Below are positions 17,847 through 28,402 of a stretch of 64,000 bases of DNA, piece by piece. The notes beneath the pieces were generated by a model, which saw only the letters and a list, made by a program, of their open reading frames with translations, made no database searches and was not told the DNA's origin. This DNA comes from JAISFI01 sp031553775 (lineage in GTDB: Bacteria; Bacteroidota; Bacteroidia; Bacteroidales; Azobacteroidaceae): the NCBI GenBank assembly GCA_031553775.1, contig JAVBLA010000047.1, forward strand, positions 68,941-132,940, in the 5' to 3' direction. How positions within the stretch are numbered: the first letter of the stretch is position 1; every line of letters begins with the position of its first letter. The translations under genes and the position numbers were made by a program.

Positions 17847-18794
17847 TTACCACAAATCCAGTTTCAGTCCGTCATTCCTGAAATAAAGCGTATCTTTCAT
17901 TACATATTTATACCCGTCGGCAGAGTATTCGTAATTCAGGATAAACGTTTTTTGATCAGGTTTAAAAACTGAATTACCCAGATCCGTGATATTTTTGATC
18001 AGTGAACCTGCATTGTCTGCAATAGATACTTTATTGTCTGATGCAATGGACAAGTTCAGGGCATACGTTTTACCGGTGACAGTGGTGTTTTCTCCCACGC
18101 CGTCCGATTTCAGTGTATTGGCGTTGAGAGTAGACATATTCCATACAACATTCTGGATATATTCTTCTTCCTGTTTTTCAGTTACATATCTGAAAATATC
18201 GACTAAAGTACCATTGGAATCATACTTAATTCTTTGTCCCCGGTGATAATAGATGCCATGATACTGGCTGATGTACTTGATAACAATTACCGTATAATCT
18301 TTCCGGTCTTTCCAGGCAGCTTCTTCACTGCCTACCAGGACAGAATCAAGCGAAGTGCCCGTAATAAGCAGGGGAAGAGCATATGTGTTGGATATTGCCA
18401 GAGGGTCTTGCAGGAACTTATCCGCATTCAGTGTCAATTTTGTTTTTCCCAGAAAATCACCTTTGGGAATGGTTAGTGTTCCCGGACTGCTCAAAGTATA
18501 ATAATCTTCGGGTAGTAAAGTGAATTTTTTTGTTCCGACAATATTGGCATCGGTCAGTAGCTCCGGAGCTATCCGGTAAGAGACTGTTTCTACCGCATTA
18601 TTTTCCCTGCGACCTCCCATTACGGCTCCGATCTCAATTTGCAGATTGTTTGAGAATACAGTTCTTATTGGATTCTGATAGGCAAAATATACAGTGGTAT
18701 AGTCAAAGTCATTGACAAAATCCTCATACTTCTCACAGGATACCAGAAAGAATGAGAAGAGGCAGACGATTAGCAATTTTGTTTTCATATTCAT
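17847..18794 (-). CDS. DUF1735-type surface glycan-binding lipoprotein
   Basis: 315 residues with a lipoprotein signal (lipobox LVSC, then EKYEDFVNDFD). An N-terminal DUF1735-like domain (TTVYFAYQNPIRTVFSN, then LTIPKGDFLGKTKLTLNADKFL) precedes a C-terminal DUF4361-like part (QYHGIYYHRGQRIKYDS, ending DTLYFRNDGLKLDLW). Such proteins sit on the cell surface after SusD and bind the glycan or help load it. The same domain family occurs in N-glycan loci of B. thetaiotaomicron. It lies 32 bases after a SusD gene in the same direction. Domain boundaries were judged by eye. Confidence 0.75.
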   Translation of the reverse strand: MNMKTKLLIVCLFSFFLVSCEKYEDFVNDFDYTTVYFAYQNPIRTVFSNNLQIEIGAVMGGRRENNAVETVSYRIAPELLTDANIVGTKKFTLLPEDYYTLSSPGTLTIPKGDFLGKTKLTLNADKFLQDPLAISNTYALPLLITGTSLDSVLVGSEEAAWKDRKDYTVIVIKYISQYHGIYYHRGQRIKYDSNGTLVDIFRYVTEKQEEEYIQNVVWNMSTLNANTLKSDGVGENTTVTGKTYALNLSIASDNKVSIADNAGSLIKNITDLGNSVFKPDQKTFILNYEYSADGYKYVMKDTLYFRNDGLKLDLW

Positions 18795-18826
18795 TTAATT
18801 AAATCAATTAATAATATGCCGGATGC

Positions 18827-20545
18827 TTACCAGCCGGCGTTTTGAACGATGGTACCTTCCGAAGCATACACTTCCTGTTCGGGAAGTGGTCCATAATACA
18901 TGTAACTCTCGAATTTCCGGCTTTCTACCTGTTGTCCGTATTGATAGGAGAATGTATTGTTATTTTTGGTGATCTTTACACCTCCTATGGTCTCATTAAG
19001 TTGTCCGGCAGGTAATAACCAGCGTCTGACATCGAAGAATCGATGGTTTTCGAAACAAAGTTCTATTCTTCTTTCGTTTTGAACGAGAGTATTCATTGCT
19101 TCTTTACTTCCGGCAACCTCATCCAGATAAGGATCCGTAGCATTGATTCCACTTCTGACCCTCAATTCAGATAATGCTTTTTTCGCTGTTTTTCCCAATC
19201 CTAGCGGATCGCTGTCCGGTCCCCAGGCCATATTGGCGGCTTCGGCATAATTCAGCCACAGTTCACCTTTTCTGAAAAAAGCGTAATAATGCTTGGCAAC
19301 GGAAGTTTCCGTTCCCGGGGTTAAATTCACTTTAGGATCCATAAATTTTCTCAGGTAATATCCTGTCCGGGTTGCTCTTTCCGTGCCGGAAGACTCGTAA
19401 TCGGTTCCCCCTGTATATATTTCGGCTTTACTTGTTCCGAAAGTCATATCATTATAAACGATAGCAAGTCCGAACCGGTTATCCCGGCCTGCGTATGGAG
19501 TCTGTGCATTGTATGTAGGAGATAACTCTGCCGGATATCCGTCTTTCATCGGAAATGCATCTACTAATTGCTGTGAAGGATTGGTTCTTCCATTGCCCCA
19601 GAGAGATGGTAAGAAATTTTCCGTCTCTGGTTGGTTATTGTCCGGTTGGTAACTTCTCCAGATGATTTCCGCATGTCCCGGAGTGGTATAAATATCGCCG
19701 TTAGTGCTGATGGCTGGCAATGAACCGGCTACAGTGATCGCCGCCATAGATGCTTTGGCAGCGTTCTCCCACAAGGTTTGTTTTTCCTGGGCAGATTTCT
19801 TTGTTGTGTAGGCAGGACTGGCAGCATACAGCAGTAACCTGGATTTGAGGGATAAGGCTGGCAGGCGGTAAGCCCTTCCGGTTTGATTGACTCCTGTAAC
19901 GACATCTGTTCCTGCATATTGAACTGCCGGAAGATATACCAAGGCTGTATCGATATCTCTGTTGATCCTGTCCACACACTCGTCGAAAGAGTTTCTCGGT
20001 ATGTTTCTGATCTCTTCATCATTCAACGGTTTCAGTACGATCGGATATCCCAACAGATTCCCTTTACTATCCAATCCGGCAAAACGGCTCAGAAGTTCGA
20101 ACTGGTACCAGGCCCTGAGGAAGAATGCTTCTCCTTTTACCCGTTTGTGAATATCCTTGTTTTTCTGATTGTCGTTGGAATACGAGATGCCCGGTTCTTC
20201 TTCTATGAATTCATTCAGGTTCCGGATCTGGATATAGCAGTTTTTCCAGCTGTTGATGGGATTGTTGGCTGCATTCCACCCTCCGGTGGCCATAGCGATC
20301 AACGGAGAAGAAAAATCGTTGGTTACCGCGTTATCGGTAGCACAATCCAGAAAACTGCCGAGCTCATCCGTGTAAAATGCAGGCAATTGGTGGTACGCTT
20401 CATTCAAAACGGCCATCGAGAAATCCCGGTCTTTCCAGAAATCCTGATCGTCGATTGTCACATCTGCATCGGGAGCCAGGTCGGAACAGGCATAACATGC
20501 AAATAAAATTACGGTTAGATATAAATATATTGTTTTCATAAGCAT
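18827..20545 (-). CDS. SusD/RagB-family outer-membrane lipoprotein
   Basis: A 572-residue surface lipoprotein that caps a SusC transporter and captures glycans. The lipobox is near residue 20 (CYACSDLAPDADV). Typical SusD features are the KGEAFFLRAWYQFELLSRFAG helix pair (about 134-154), the mid-protein SLKSRLLLYAASPAY, and the C-terminal ERRIELCFENHRFFDVRRW. The start codon touches the stop of the upstream SusC gene, which shows tight coupling. An ATG two codons later is an equally good start. Confidence 0.93.
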   Translation of the reverse strand: MLMKTIYLYLTVILFACYACSDLAPDADVTIDDQDFWKDRDFSMAVLNEAYHQLPAFYTDELGSFLDCATDNAVTNDFSSPLIAMATGGWNAANNPINSWKNCYIQIRNLNEFIEEEPGISYSNDNQKNKDIHKRVKGEAFFLRAWYQFELLSRFAGLDSKGNLLGYPIVLKPLNDEEIRNIPRNSFDECVDRINRDIDTALVYLPAVQYAGTDVVTGVNQTGRAYRLPALSLKSRLLLYAASPAYTTKKSAQEKQTLWENAAKASMAAITVAGSLPAISTNGDIYTTPGHAEIIWRSYQPDNNQPETENFLPSLWGNGRTNPSQQLVDAFPMKDGYPAELSPTYNAQTPYAGRDNRFGLAIVYNDMTFGTSKAEIYTGGTDYESSGTERATRTGYYLRKFMDPKVNLTPGTETSVAKHYYAFFRKGELWLNYAEAANMAWGPDSDPLGLGKTAKKALSELRVRSGINATDPYLDEVAGSKEAMNTLVQNERRIELCFENHRFFDVRRWLLPAGQLNETIGGVKITKNNNTFSYQYGQQVESRKFESYMYYGPLPEQEVYASEGTIVQNAGW

Positions 20546-23389
20546 TTAAAAAGTAAGATTAAAACCTGCAGTAAATGTTCTCATGAACGGGTAGGATGTG
20601 ATCCCGGCATTGATGCATTCAGGATCCAGATCGTCTATCCCGGATATCGTCAGCAGATTGTTCCCCTTAACGAAGAACCGGAGGCTGCTCAACAGGATCT
20701 TTTGTGAAAGATCGCGGGGTAATGTATAGCTGAGTTCAACATCTTTAATTTTAAAGAAACTACCATTTTTGAGCCAGAAATCTGATAATTGGTAATTGTT
20801 GGCAGAATTAGTGGTGGTCAGCCGGGGATAACTTCCCTGTCCTGTTTCCGGGTTATAGGCATTACGGGCATGGACTGAATAAGCGCTTTCCGGCATAGGC
20901 CTGTAGTAAGTATTATTCAGATAGATGTCGTAAATGGCAGCTCCGTATCCGGAAATGGAAAGTCCGAAATTTTTGTAATCTACGAAGAGATTCAACCCGA
21001 ATTGCAGGCGGGGGAAGGAGTTCCCGATTTCTTTTACGTCGTTCTGATCAATTTTTCCGTCTCCATTAAGATTTTCATATTTCAAATCACCGATTCCTGT
21101 CTCTCCGAAAGATTGGGGAACGGCGGGCATATCTCCGGTGTTTTTGATAATTCCCTGCGAAACCAGCCCTACGTAAGCATCCACCGCTTTCCCATTCAAT
21201 TGCCTGTTACCCAGAAGATCTGCCCAGGAAGTTGATTTCACATATTTGGAAAAGGAATAATTGGCATTCAGGTTTCCTCTGAATCTCCAGTCGCCGGCAT
21301 TTTTACTGTATCCGAGCGTCAGGTCTAAACCGTTGTTTTCAATTTCCAGATAATTGATTTGTTGATTGTAGATTCCCCACACCTGTGTATAAATATCTTC
21401 CGTTAAAAAAGGAATATTGGTCCGGTTGATATGAAAATAATCCAGATGGAGGGAAAAATCGTTGAATAAAACAGTTTCAATACCTACATTCAATTCTGCT
21501 GATTTTTCCCAGTCGATAGACGGATTGGCATAAGTGGAAATAGTAGCCGTGCGTGCACTTGCCGTGGCTTCTGCTCCGAAATATGTGTAGTATTTACTAT
21601 TGGCTATGTAATTCCACCGGGTCTGGTATGCGAAGTAATTCAATGCATCATCACTTCCGGAGATTCCGTAACTGGCTTTCAGTTTAAGGTAATCGACCCA
21701 GGAGGTTCCGGACATAAAATCTTCTTTAGACAGTACCCATCCGACACCGGCAGCAGGAAAGAAACCATAACTACTATCGGTTAATTTGGAACTACCTAAT
21801 AAACCGAGGTTTACTTCTGCAATCCATTTATCCTTCCAGGAATAGTTCATCAACAGCGTATTGGACTGAGATTTATTCTTAATAGTAGCATACATAATTT
21901 CGGTTTGATCGCCGTAAAAGACCAATCCTGCCTCTATCCGGTGGTTATCGAACCGGTTATGGTAGTTGATTTGTCCTTGTAAAGAATATTTACGGTAACC
22001 GTCTGAGTCCAGATTACTCATATCCGAATTCTTTTTACCGACTGTTATCAATGTTCTTTCTACCAGATTGTTATTGTTGTCCCAAACAGGTAAATAAGAA
22101 TAAAAGTCATCATTTTTACCGATCGATGTATAATTGTAAGAATCGAAAGTAAAACCAGCCTTTGCTGTTAATCCTTTCAGTATAGAGTTCAAATCGAAAT
22201 GGAATCCGAAATTCATTTGCCCGATCCTCTGGGTATTTTCACGCAACCCTCCGAGCAACATTTCGGCATATAAATTTTGTTGTTGGGAATTGGTACCATA
22301 TCTTCCGGAGCCGTAAGCAATCGAGTCTGCAAAATTACTTTCCTGCAGAATGACTGTATATTCATTCGGACGTTGGGTCGACATTTTGCTAAAGAGTTCG
22401 TTGGCTTGCAGGTAGTTTGTATTGTTCTGATCCACAAACCCATATACGTCTAAGAATGCTTTGACCGCGGAACTGATCGAGTAGTCAAGATTCGAACGAA
22501 TACTGAACTGGTTCATGGAGTTACTGTTTCCTACTGCCTCCAGACCGCCATTATGCACATAACCGGCACCGATAAAATATTGCAGACTCTCGTTTCCGCC
22601 TGTAAAATCGGCAGAAACTTTCGTGTAATTTTTAGAGTCGTTCAGTAACAGGTCATAATAATCATTGGAAGGATACCGCTTGTTCGGGTTTTTATATCCG
22701 TTGATTTCTGTTGCAGAATATAAATCAGATAATCCGGAGTTTCTTCTTGCCAGATTGTAAGAAGTTGCATATTCCTCAGAATTCATGAATTCCGGTAATG
22801 AGTTTGGCATGGACAGTCCCGATTCAACACTGATCCGGCGTGTATTTTTATTTTTAACACCCCGCTTGGTTGTGATCATGATCACCCCATTGGCCGCTTT
22901 CCCATTATAAAAAGATTTAGCCACAGCATCTTTCAGTACAGTAACCGACTCGATATCTTCTGCTTGCAGATAGCTGATGGAGCGTTCCACACCATCAATA
23001 ATGATCAGGGGGGCAGCGTTCCCGATATCTTGTGTATTTAATCCGCGGATACTGATATTGTAGGCAGATTCCCTGTGTGCTCCCGGGGTTTCGGATATGT
23101 AAAGTCCGGCAGCTTGCCCTTTCAGGGCGCTGGTGGCATTCAAATCGATTTTTCTATTCAGGTCTTTTCCCTGTATAACAGATGCGGAACCGACCATATA
23201 GTTGGAATAAACACTTCTGTAGGGAAGTTCGATTTTATCTTTTTTCGAGAGTCCGATAGAATCTTTCATCAGCTCATTATTGATTTTAGCTTCCGTTATC
23301 GGGCCTGCAGAAGAATTCTGCGCTTTGCCTGCAGGGATATGAAACAGCAGTGTGAAAGCTAAAATAACATGGATATATAATGTTTTCAT
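20546..23389 (-). CDS. SusC/RagA-family TonB-linked transporter, short form
   Basis: A 947-residue outer-membrane beta-barrel transporter that imports glycans with the adjacent SusD. It has a signal peptide of about 23 residues (PAGKAQ), then only about 45 residues before the plug domain (GKDLNRKIDLNATSALKGQA, LIIIDGVERSI, AANGVIMITTKRG). It ends with the barrel strand FTAGFNLTF. Unlike the other two SusC proteins here, it lacks the N-terminal carboxypeptidase-regulatory-like domain and the EEVVVVGYG TonB-box stretch; the equivalent position reads IELPYRSVYSNYMVGS. It follows another SusC/D pair in the same train, so two pairs are probably made together. Confidence 0.93.
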   Translation of the reverse strand: MKTLYIHVILAFTLLFHIPAGKAQNSSAGPITEAKINNELMKDSIGLSKKDKIELPYRSVYSNYMVGSASVIQGKDLNRKIDLNATSALKGQAAGLYISETPGAHRESAYNISIRGLNTQDIGNAAPLIIIDGVERSISYLQAEDIESVTVLKDAVAKSFYNGKAANGVIMITTKRGVKNKNTRRISVESGLSMPNSLPEFMNSEEYATSYNLARRNSGLSDLYSATEINGYKNPNKRYPSNDYYDLLLNDSKNYTKVSADFTGGNESLQYFIGAGYVHNGGLEAVGNSNSMNQFSIRSNLDYSISSAVKAFLDVYGFVDQNNTNYLQANELFSKMSTQRPNEYTVILQESNFADSIAYGSGRYGTNSQQQNLYAEMLLGGLRENTQRIGQMNFGFHFDLNSILKGLTAKAGFTFDSYNYTSIGKNDDFYSYLPVWDNNNNLVERTLITVGKKNSDMSNLDSDGYRKYSLQGQINYHNRFDNHRIEAGLVFYGDQTEIMYATIKNKSQSNTLLMNYSWKDKWIAEVNLGLLGSSKLTDSSYGFFPAAGVGWVLSKEDFMSGTSWVDYLKLKASYGISGSDDALNYFAYQTRWNYIANSKYYTYFGAEATASARTATISTYANPSIDWEKSAELNVGIETVLFNDFSLHLDYFHINRTNIPFLTEDIYTQVWGIYNQQINYLEIENNGLDLTLGYSKNAGDWRFRGNLNANYSFSKYVKSTSWADLLGNRQLNGKAVDAYVGLVSQGIIKNTGDMPAVPQSFGETGIGDLKYENLNGDGKIDQNDVKEIGNSFPRLQFGLNLFVDYKNFGLSISGYGAAIYDIYLNNTYYRPMPESAYSVHARNAYNPETGQGSYPRLTTTNSANNYQLSDFWLKNGSFFKIKDVELSYTLPRDLSQKILLSSLRFFVKGNNLLTISGIDDLDPECINAGITSYPFMRTFTAGFNLTF

Positions 23390-23420
23390 ATGTATATATT
23401 ATATTTTAGGTAAAAAGGAC

Positions 23421-25229
23421 TTACCATCCGGGATTTTGAGTAAATACGGATAACATCTCCATTTGTGTTTTCGGTACAGGATACCAATAATGCTTATCCT
23501 CGAAAACTCTTTGCATGCTGTTCGCAACAGGAACGTATGAGAATGAATATTGATCTTCACCAATCCGGGTGATCGCAGCTTTCCGGATCACTTTCAGTAC
23601 ATCTTTGGCAATTCTCCCGCGACGGATATCATGCCAGCGATGGTTTTCAAAACAAAGTTCTACCGTCCGTTCGTTGTAAATCCTTTCCATGAATTTTTCG
23701 CTGGAAGTTGTAAATTCCGAACGTACCGGAACGGCGCCTACTCTTTCGCGGATGATATTAATGGCATCCAGAGCGGACATGTCGGTATTGGGAACTTTTG
23801 TTGTCGGTCCGTATAATTCATTAGCTGCCTCTGCAAAATCAAGATACAATTGAGCCACCCGGATGTGAATGGATTGCATGTAATAGTTGTAATCATTTTC
23901 CCATTTGTTGCAGGATTCCGGTACCCATTTCCTTATTGCGTACGGACTTCTGGGATAATATTGCGGCAATGCCTGGTAATCGACGGATATTTTATTATCG
24001 TAGGTATTGCTTTCCCAGAATTCCAGTTTTTTGTGACTGGTAGGGGTTTCCCAATTCCATTCCAATCCATTATATAAAATGCTGTAATAGAATCGGGGAT
24101 CCCTGTTTGAATATGGATCCTGGTCGTTGTATTCAGGGTCGCTTCCGATTGGTAATCCGTTTTTGGTTTCGAAAAGATCCACCATGTTTTGGGTGGGGGA
24201 TGCTAAATGCACATTCCCTGATTCCCTGGAGTTCAGGTTAAAATTGGCATTCCAGGATGCAACAGAGGGTACGCCACGAATATTGGGGTTGGAATTTGAA
24301 TTGGTCACCTTATAAAAAATTGCTTCGTTGCTGGCCAGATGTTCTTTGCTGTAGAATATCTTCGAATAATCGTCTACCGTTTTTCCCGGCATTAATTGGT
24401 TCGTACCGGTAGATTTGATATGCTGGATAGCATCCCAGGAGGCTTTAACTGCCCGTTCACAATAGGTTTTATTGTATTTCAGGTTGCTATTCATATTAGG
24501 ACTGGCGGCGTATAACAGGGCCATTCCTTTCAATGCCAATGCTGCCGATTTTGTAACCCGGCCTTTTTCTGTGCTGGGCCAATTGTCGGGAAGTAAGGCA
24601 TACGCACGGTCCAGATCTTCCACTAACCAGTCGGTAGATTCCTGATAACTTAACCGGGGAAGGTCCAGATTATCATCGGAAAGAAAAGCTTTGTCAAATT
24701 TGAAGAAACCTCCGAATCGACGGATCAACTGGAAATAATTCCATGCCCGGTAGAAATAAGCTTGTCCCAGAAGTTCTTCTTTTTGACGGGGAGTAGCATC
24801 TTCTATCTGGTCTATATTTTCAATGCAAAGATTAACTGTTCTCAGGTTTTTGAACGACAGGTAAGCGATGGGCATATACCGGAGTTCGATAGACGTAACA
24901 GCCTGAGCACTCAATATATCCCAGGAAATTTCTAGAGATCCGCTGCCCATATAGTTTCCGTTGTTTACACTCATGGCCGGATCTCCCGTAGCTGTGGTGA
25001 TTCCTTCATCTCCCAATGCAAATATATATCCGTTGGTTGCGGGAAGAAAGAAATCCTGGTCATATACATATACTTTGTCCAAAGCTCCCCTGAAAGAGTA
25101 ATATTTGGAATAAACCTCAGTATCTGTTACTCCCATTTCCGGAGATTTATCCAGATAATCTTCACAGGAAATGAAGATAAGGAGAGAAAACAGGATGATG
25201 GATATTATTGTATTTTTCATATTCGTCAT
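23421..25229 (-). CDS. SusD/RagB-family outer-membrane lipoprotein
   Basis: 602 residues. The signal is lipobox FISC (CEDYLDKSPEMG), the classic SusD opening. The LLGQAYFYRAWNYFQLIRRFGG helix pair, the ALALKGMALLYAASPN stretch and the C-terminal ERTVELCFENHRWHDIRRGR are diagnostic. An ATG three codons downstream (25220) is an equally plausible start and gives a more typical signal peptide, MKNTIISI. It follows its SusC partner by 31 bases. Confidence 0.94.
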   Translation of the reverse strand: MTNMKNTIISIILFSLLIFISCEDYLDKSPEMGVTDTEVYSKYYSFRGALDKVYVYDQDFFLPATNGYIFALGDEGITTATGDPAMSVNNGNYMGSGSLEISWDILSAQAVTSIELRYMPIAYLSFKNLRTVNLCIENIDQIEDATPRQKEELLGQAYFYRAWNYFQLIRRFGGFFKFDKAFLSDDNLDLPRLSYQESTDWLVEDLDRAYALLPDNWPSTEKGRVTKSAALALKGMALLYAASPNMNSNLKYNKTYCERAVKASWDAIQHIKSTGTNQLMPGKTVDDYSKIFYSKEHLASNEAIFYKVTNSNSNPNIRGVPSVASWNANFNLNSRESGNVHLASPTQNMVDLFETKNGLPIGSDPEYNDQDPYSNRDPRFYYSILYNGLEWNWETPTSHKKLEFWESNTYDNKISVDYQALPQYYPRSPYAIRKWVPESCNKWENDYNYYMQSIHIRVAQLYLDFAEAANELYGPTTKVPNTDMSALDAINIIRERVGAVPVRSEFTTSSEKFMERIYNERTVELCFENHRWHDIRRGRIAKDVLKVIRKAAITRIGEDQYSFSYVPVANSMQRVFEDKHYWYPVPKTQMEMLSVFTQNPGW

Positions 25230-25260
25230 GATTTATTTAATTTTAATTGGTCGATAGGAA

Positions 25261-28200
25261 TTAAAACTTTAATCGTACTCCCACATTATATCTTTTTACC
25301 AGAGGATAGACACTTTCATTGGCCGATTCTGGATCGACGCGATCATCGAAATCACTGATAGTAAAAAGATTGTTTCCATTCACATATATCTGGCAACCGG
25401 ATAATCCTACTTTTTTAAGGATTTCTTCATTGATGTTATAGCTGACTTCCAGGGATTTTAATCTGAAATAAGATGCATCACTGACTCCATGTGTAGAATT
25501 CTCCCGATTGTGTTTGGCTATTTTGAGAAATGCTCTGGGCCTTGTAGCCGTTTCTGCTGTTTCCGGAGTCCAACGGTTGGCACTTTCAGGCCAGGTCATT
25601 ACATACAAGGTTGGAAAATCCCATAATAGGTTGGAAGTGAGCCGTTTTTCTACATCAAATACGCCATAAAAATTAGCACGCACATCAAACCTTTTGTAAT
25701 TGAAACCCAGGTTGAAGGAATAAGTATAAAGTGGAATGGCATTAAGCTTCAGAGGAACTTTGTCCTTGTCGTCAACTATTCCATCTCCATTATAATCTAT
25801 AAAAAGCAGATCGCCCGGTTGTCTGGATGTATTTTCCCAGGTGGAAGCGGGGTAGTTATAAACGTCGTCCCAAGATCCGTAAAATCCATCTTGCAAAAGC
25901 CTGCTATCGTAAGAGATTGGTTTACCTGCTTTTTTCTGATAGTCTAATGTGTTAACAGGGTCATCGCGGTTGATTACCCGGTTGTCCTGGAAAGAAAAAC
26001 CGGCTTTTAAGAAGTAGCCAAAATCTTTGTTTACATACTCTCTCCATTCAGCCTCAATTTCATAACCATGACTTTTGGTTTCTCCAATGTTTGCATCCGG
26101 CGGATCCTGTCCGAAAAAGGCCAAGGCATTCCGGGTCATCAAAATTCCGGTCCTGTGATCTTTGAAAAAATCCACAATAAGGTTGAATTTGCTAATCACT
26201 CCGATTTCAACTCCGAAGTTTTGTTTGATAGATGTTTCCCAGGTAGCATTTTTATTGGCTGCTTGCCCTTCGTAATAAAGAGGACCATATTCATATCCTA
26301 TATTATCTCCGAATACGACATATCTTCCTGTGCTGTAGTCTGTTATGTATGTAAAAGGAGAGGCGCCCCTGTCACTTCCCACTTCACCGTAAGAATATCT
26401 TAATTTTAGTTTGGAAATAGGATCAAGCCATTTCTGGTTTTTGAAAAATGATTCTTCCGAGATCATCCAGCCCAAAGCAAATGAAGGGAAGAAACCAAAG
26501 CGTTTTCCCGGAGCGAATTTCTCCGATCCCGTATATGCAGCATTGAATTCGGTCAGGTATTTATGGGCATATCCGTAGGTGACACGTCCTACCCATGCTT
26601 CTTCATAACTTGGGAAAACATTACGGGTATTCAGTTGTCTGCGATTAAATACGGCTAATGCAGTTACATCGTGGCTCCCGAATGTACGGTAATAATTGGT
26701 AGATATTTCATAATACAGATCCCTGATCTGGTTTGAAAGTTTTTCGTCTCCGATCACAGCCGGCTTTTCTACCCATTCGCTCACCGGATCCGCTTTGGAG
26801 AACCATTGTTCGGGTGCATCCGGAGAAGACTGGTAGATTGCCAGGATATCTTTGCTGATCAGTTGTTGAGTAGCATAAGTAGAGTTATAAGATATTTTTC
26901 CCTGTACAGAGAGTCCTTTCGTAATGAAATCCAGTTCCTGCTTCAGGATAATATCCGAAAACAGCCGGGTGGTCTTTTCTGAGGCGCTTCCCTGGTAGTT
27001 CAGGTTGTAGACCGGATTCCACCACCTTCCGATAGGGGTGGTTCCTAAAACGCCGTTTTCATACCTTACAGGGAATACATAATTTGGTGTCAGGTACAGG
27101 AGCTGGTAAAAATCGCTTGTTGTAGAACTGGTAAACGGGTCGCCTCCCATATAGGACATCGGACGGTTGCGTATAGCTACATCACCTGCCAGATTTACAC
27201 TCAATTTTGTTTTTGAAGTGATGTCCAGGTCAATGTTGCTGCGATAATTATACCGGTCGTATTTGAAGGTAGGATCATATTCAGGCTGTTTTTCGGTCTT
27301 GAATATATCTCCATCCTGCATATATCCTAATGAAGTGAAGTATTTTAAATTTTTGTTTCCGCCAGAAATATTTATATTGTATTGCTGGCTGGTGGCAAAA
27401 TCTCTGTACACTTCGTCTTTCCAGTTAATTTCCGGATGATAATACGGGTCGCTGTGTGTACGCCAGTAATTGATATTGTTCTCGCTGTAAATAGCATCCC
27501 AGGCCCCTTCGTTACGATTAGCTTCGTTGTAGAGTTGCCGGGAGCTTACCTGATCTGCCACTTCAAACGAATAAGTCGGTTGTTTAAATCCTACATTGGC
27601 GCTGAAAGAGATTTGAGGTTTTCCTTCCTGTCCTCTTTTGGTAGTGATCAGGATAACCCCATTGGCACCTTTGACTCCAAATACCGCAGTTGCAGAAGCG
27701 TCTTTCAATACGGAAATAGATTCTATTTCATTCGGATCTACATCATTCATACTCCTTTCAATACCGTCTACCAACACCAGGGGATCAGTATTTCCCCAGG
27801 TAGACCGTCCCCGGATATAGATCTTTGCCTGATCTTTTCCAGGTTCTCCGTTGCTGTTTATTGCAGTTACGCCCGGCAAGATACCGGTTAATGCACTACT
27901 GATATTGGTAGAGCCTCCGGCTTTCAATAAATCAGCACCTCTGGCTTGGGTGATAGAGCCTACGGCCGATGCTTTTTTCTGTACGCCATATCCTACCACA
28001 ACTACTTCTTCAAGTAGTTCGGAATCTTCCATTAACCTCACATTTAACGGTTCTCCTTTCTTTACAGGAAATTCGGCTTTCACGAATCCGATCATAGAAA
28101 AGACCAGATGATCTTTCTCTGAATTAACCTGTATGGAAAAGTCACCGTTTGTGTCGGTTACAGTTCCAATCTGTGTTCCTTTTACAACAACAGTAACTCC

Positions 28201-28326
28201 TGTCATCTCTATTCCGTCTTCAGCAGAAGTTACATTCCCTTTTACGGTAAATGCATTTTGAGCAGATGCGGAATACGAAAACAAAAATAACAACAAGAGC
28301 ACGATAATGGAATTTTTGTGTTTCAT
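25261..28326 (-). CDS. SusC/RagA-family TonB-linked transporter
   Basis: 1021 residues, full-length architecture. Signal peptide (about 1-22, SASAQ), carboxypeptidase-regulatory-like domain (about 26-100), a TonB-box-like stretch EEVVVVGYG (about 106-114), the plug with GVTAINSNGEPGKDQAKIYIRG and GANGVILITTKRG, then the barrel ending in NVGVRLKF. It imports glycan fragments across the outer membrane with the SusD encoded 31 bases downstream. The gap to the upstream MFS gene is 76 bases with no recognisable promoter, so transcription from further upstream is likely. Confidence 0.96.
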   Translation of the reverse strand: MKHKNSIIVLLLLFLFSYSASAQNAFTVKGNVTSAEDGIEMTGVTVVVKGTQIGTVTDTNGDFSIQVNSEKDHLVFSMIGFVKAEFPVKKGEPLNVRLMEDSELLEEVVVVGYGVQKKASAVGSITQARGADLLKAGGSTNISSALTGILPGVTAINSNGEPGKDQAKIYIRGRSTWGNTDPLVLVDGIERSMNDVDPNEIESISVLKDASATAVFGVKGANGVILITTKRGQEGKPQISFSANVGFKQPTYSFEVADQVSSRQLYNEANRNEGAWDAIYSENNINYWRTHSDPYYHPEINWKDEVYRDFATSQQYNINISGGNKNLKYFTSLGYMQDGDIFKTEKQPEYDPTFKYDRYNYRSNIDLDITSKTKLSVNLAGDVAIRNRPMSYMGGDPFTSSTTSDFYQLLYLTPNYVFPVRYENGVLGTTPIGRWWNPVYNLNYQGSASEKTTRLFSDIILKQELDFITKGLSVQGKISYNSTYATQQLISKDILAIYQSSPDAPEQWFSKADPVSEWVEKPAVIGDEKLSNQIRDLYYEISTNYYRTFGSHDVTALAVFNRRQLNTRNVFPSYEEAWVGRVTYGYAHKYLTEFNAAYTGSEKFAPGKRFGFFPSFALGWMISEESFFKNQKWLDPISKLKLRYSYGEVGSDRGASPFTYITDYSTGRYVVFGDNIGYEYGPLYYEGQAANKNATWETSIKQNFGVEIGVISKFNLIVDFFKDHRTGILMTRNALAFFGQDPPDANIGETKSHGYEIEAEWREYVNKDFGYFLKAGFSFQDNRVINRDDPVNTLDYQKKAGKPISYDSRLLQDGFYGSWDDVYNYPASTWENTSRQPGDLLFIDYNGDGIVDDKDKVPLKLNAIPLYTYSFNLGFNYKRFDVRANFYGVFDVEKRLTSNLLWDFPTLYVMTWPESANRWTPETAETATRPRAFLKIAKHNRENSTHGVSDASYFRLKSLEVSYNINEEILKKVGLSGCQIYVNGNNLFTISDFDDRVDPESANESVYPLVKRYNVGVRLKF

Positions 28327-28402
28327 GATTTAATAAATTAACAATTGAAGTTTATTGGTTTTATGTGATGAAGAAAAGTTTCTAACAATTTTATTGGTAA
28401 TT

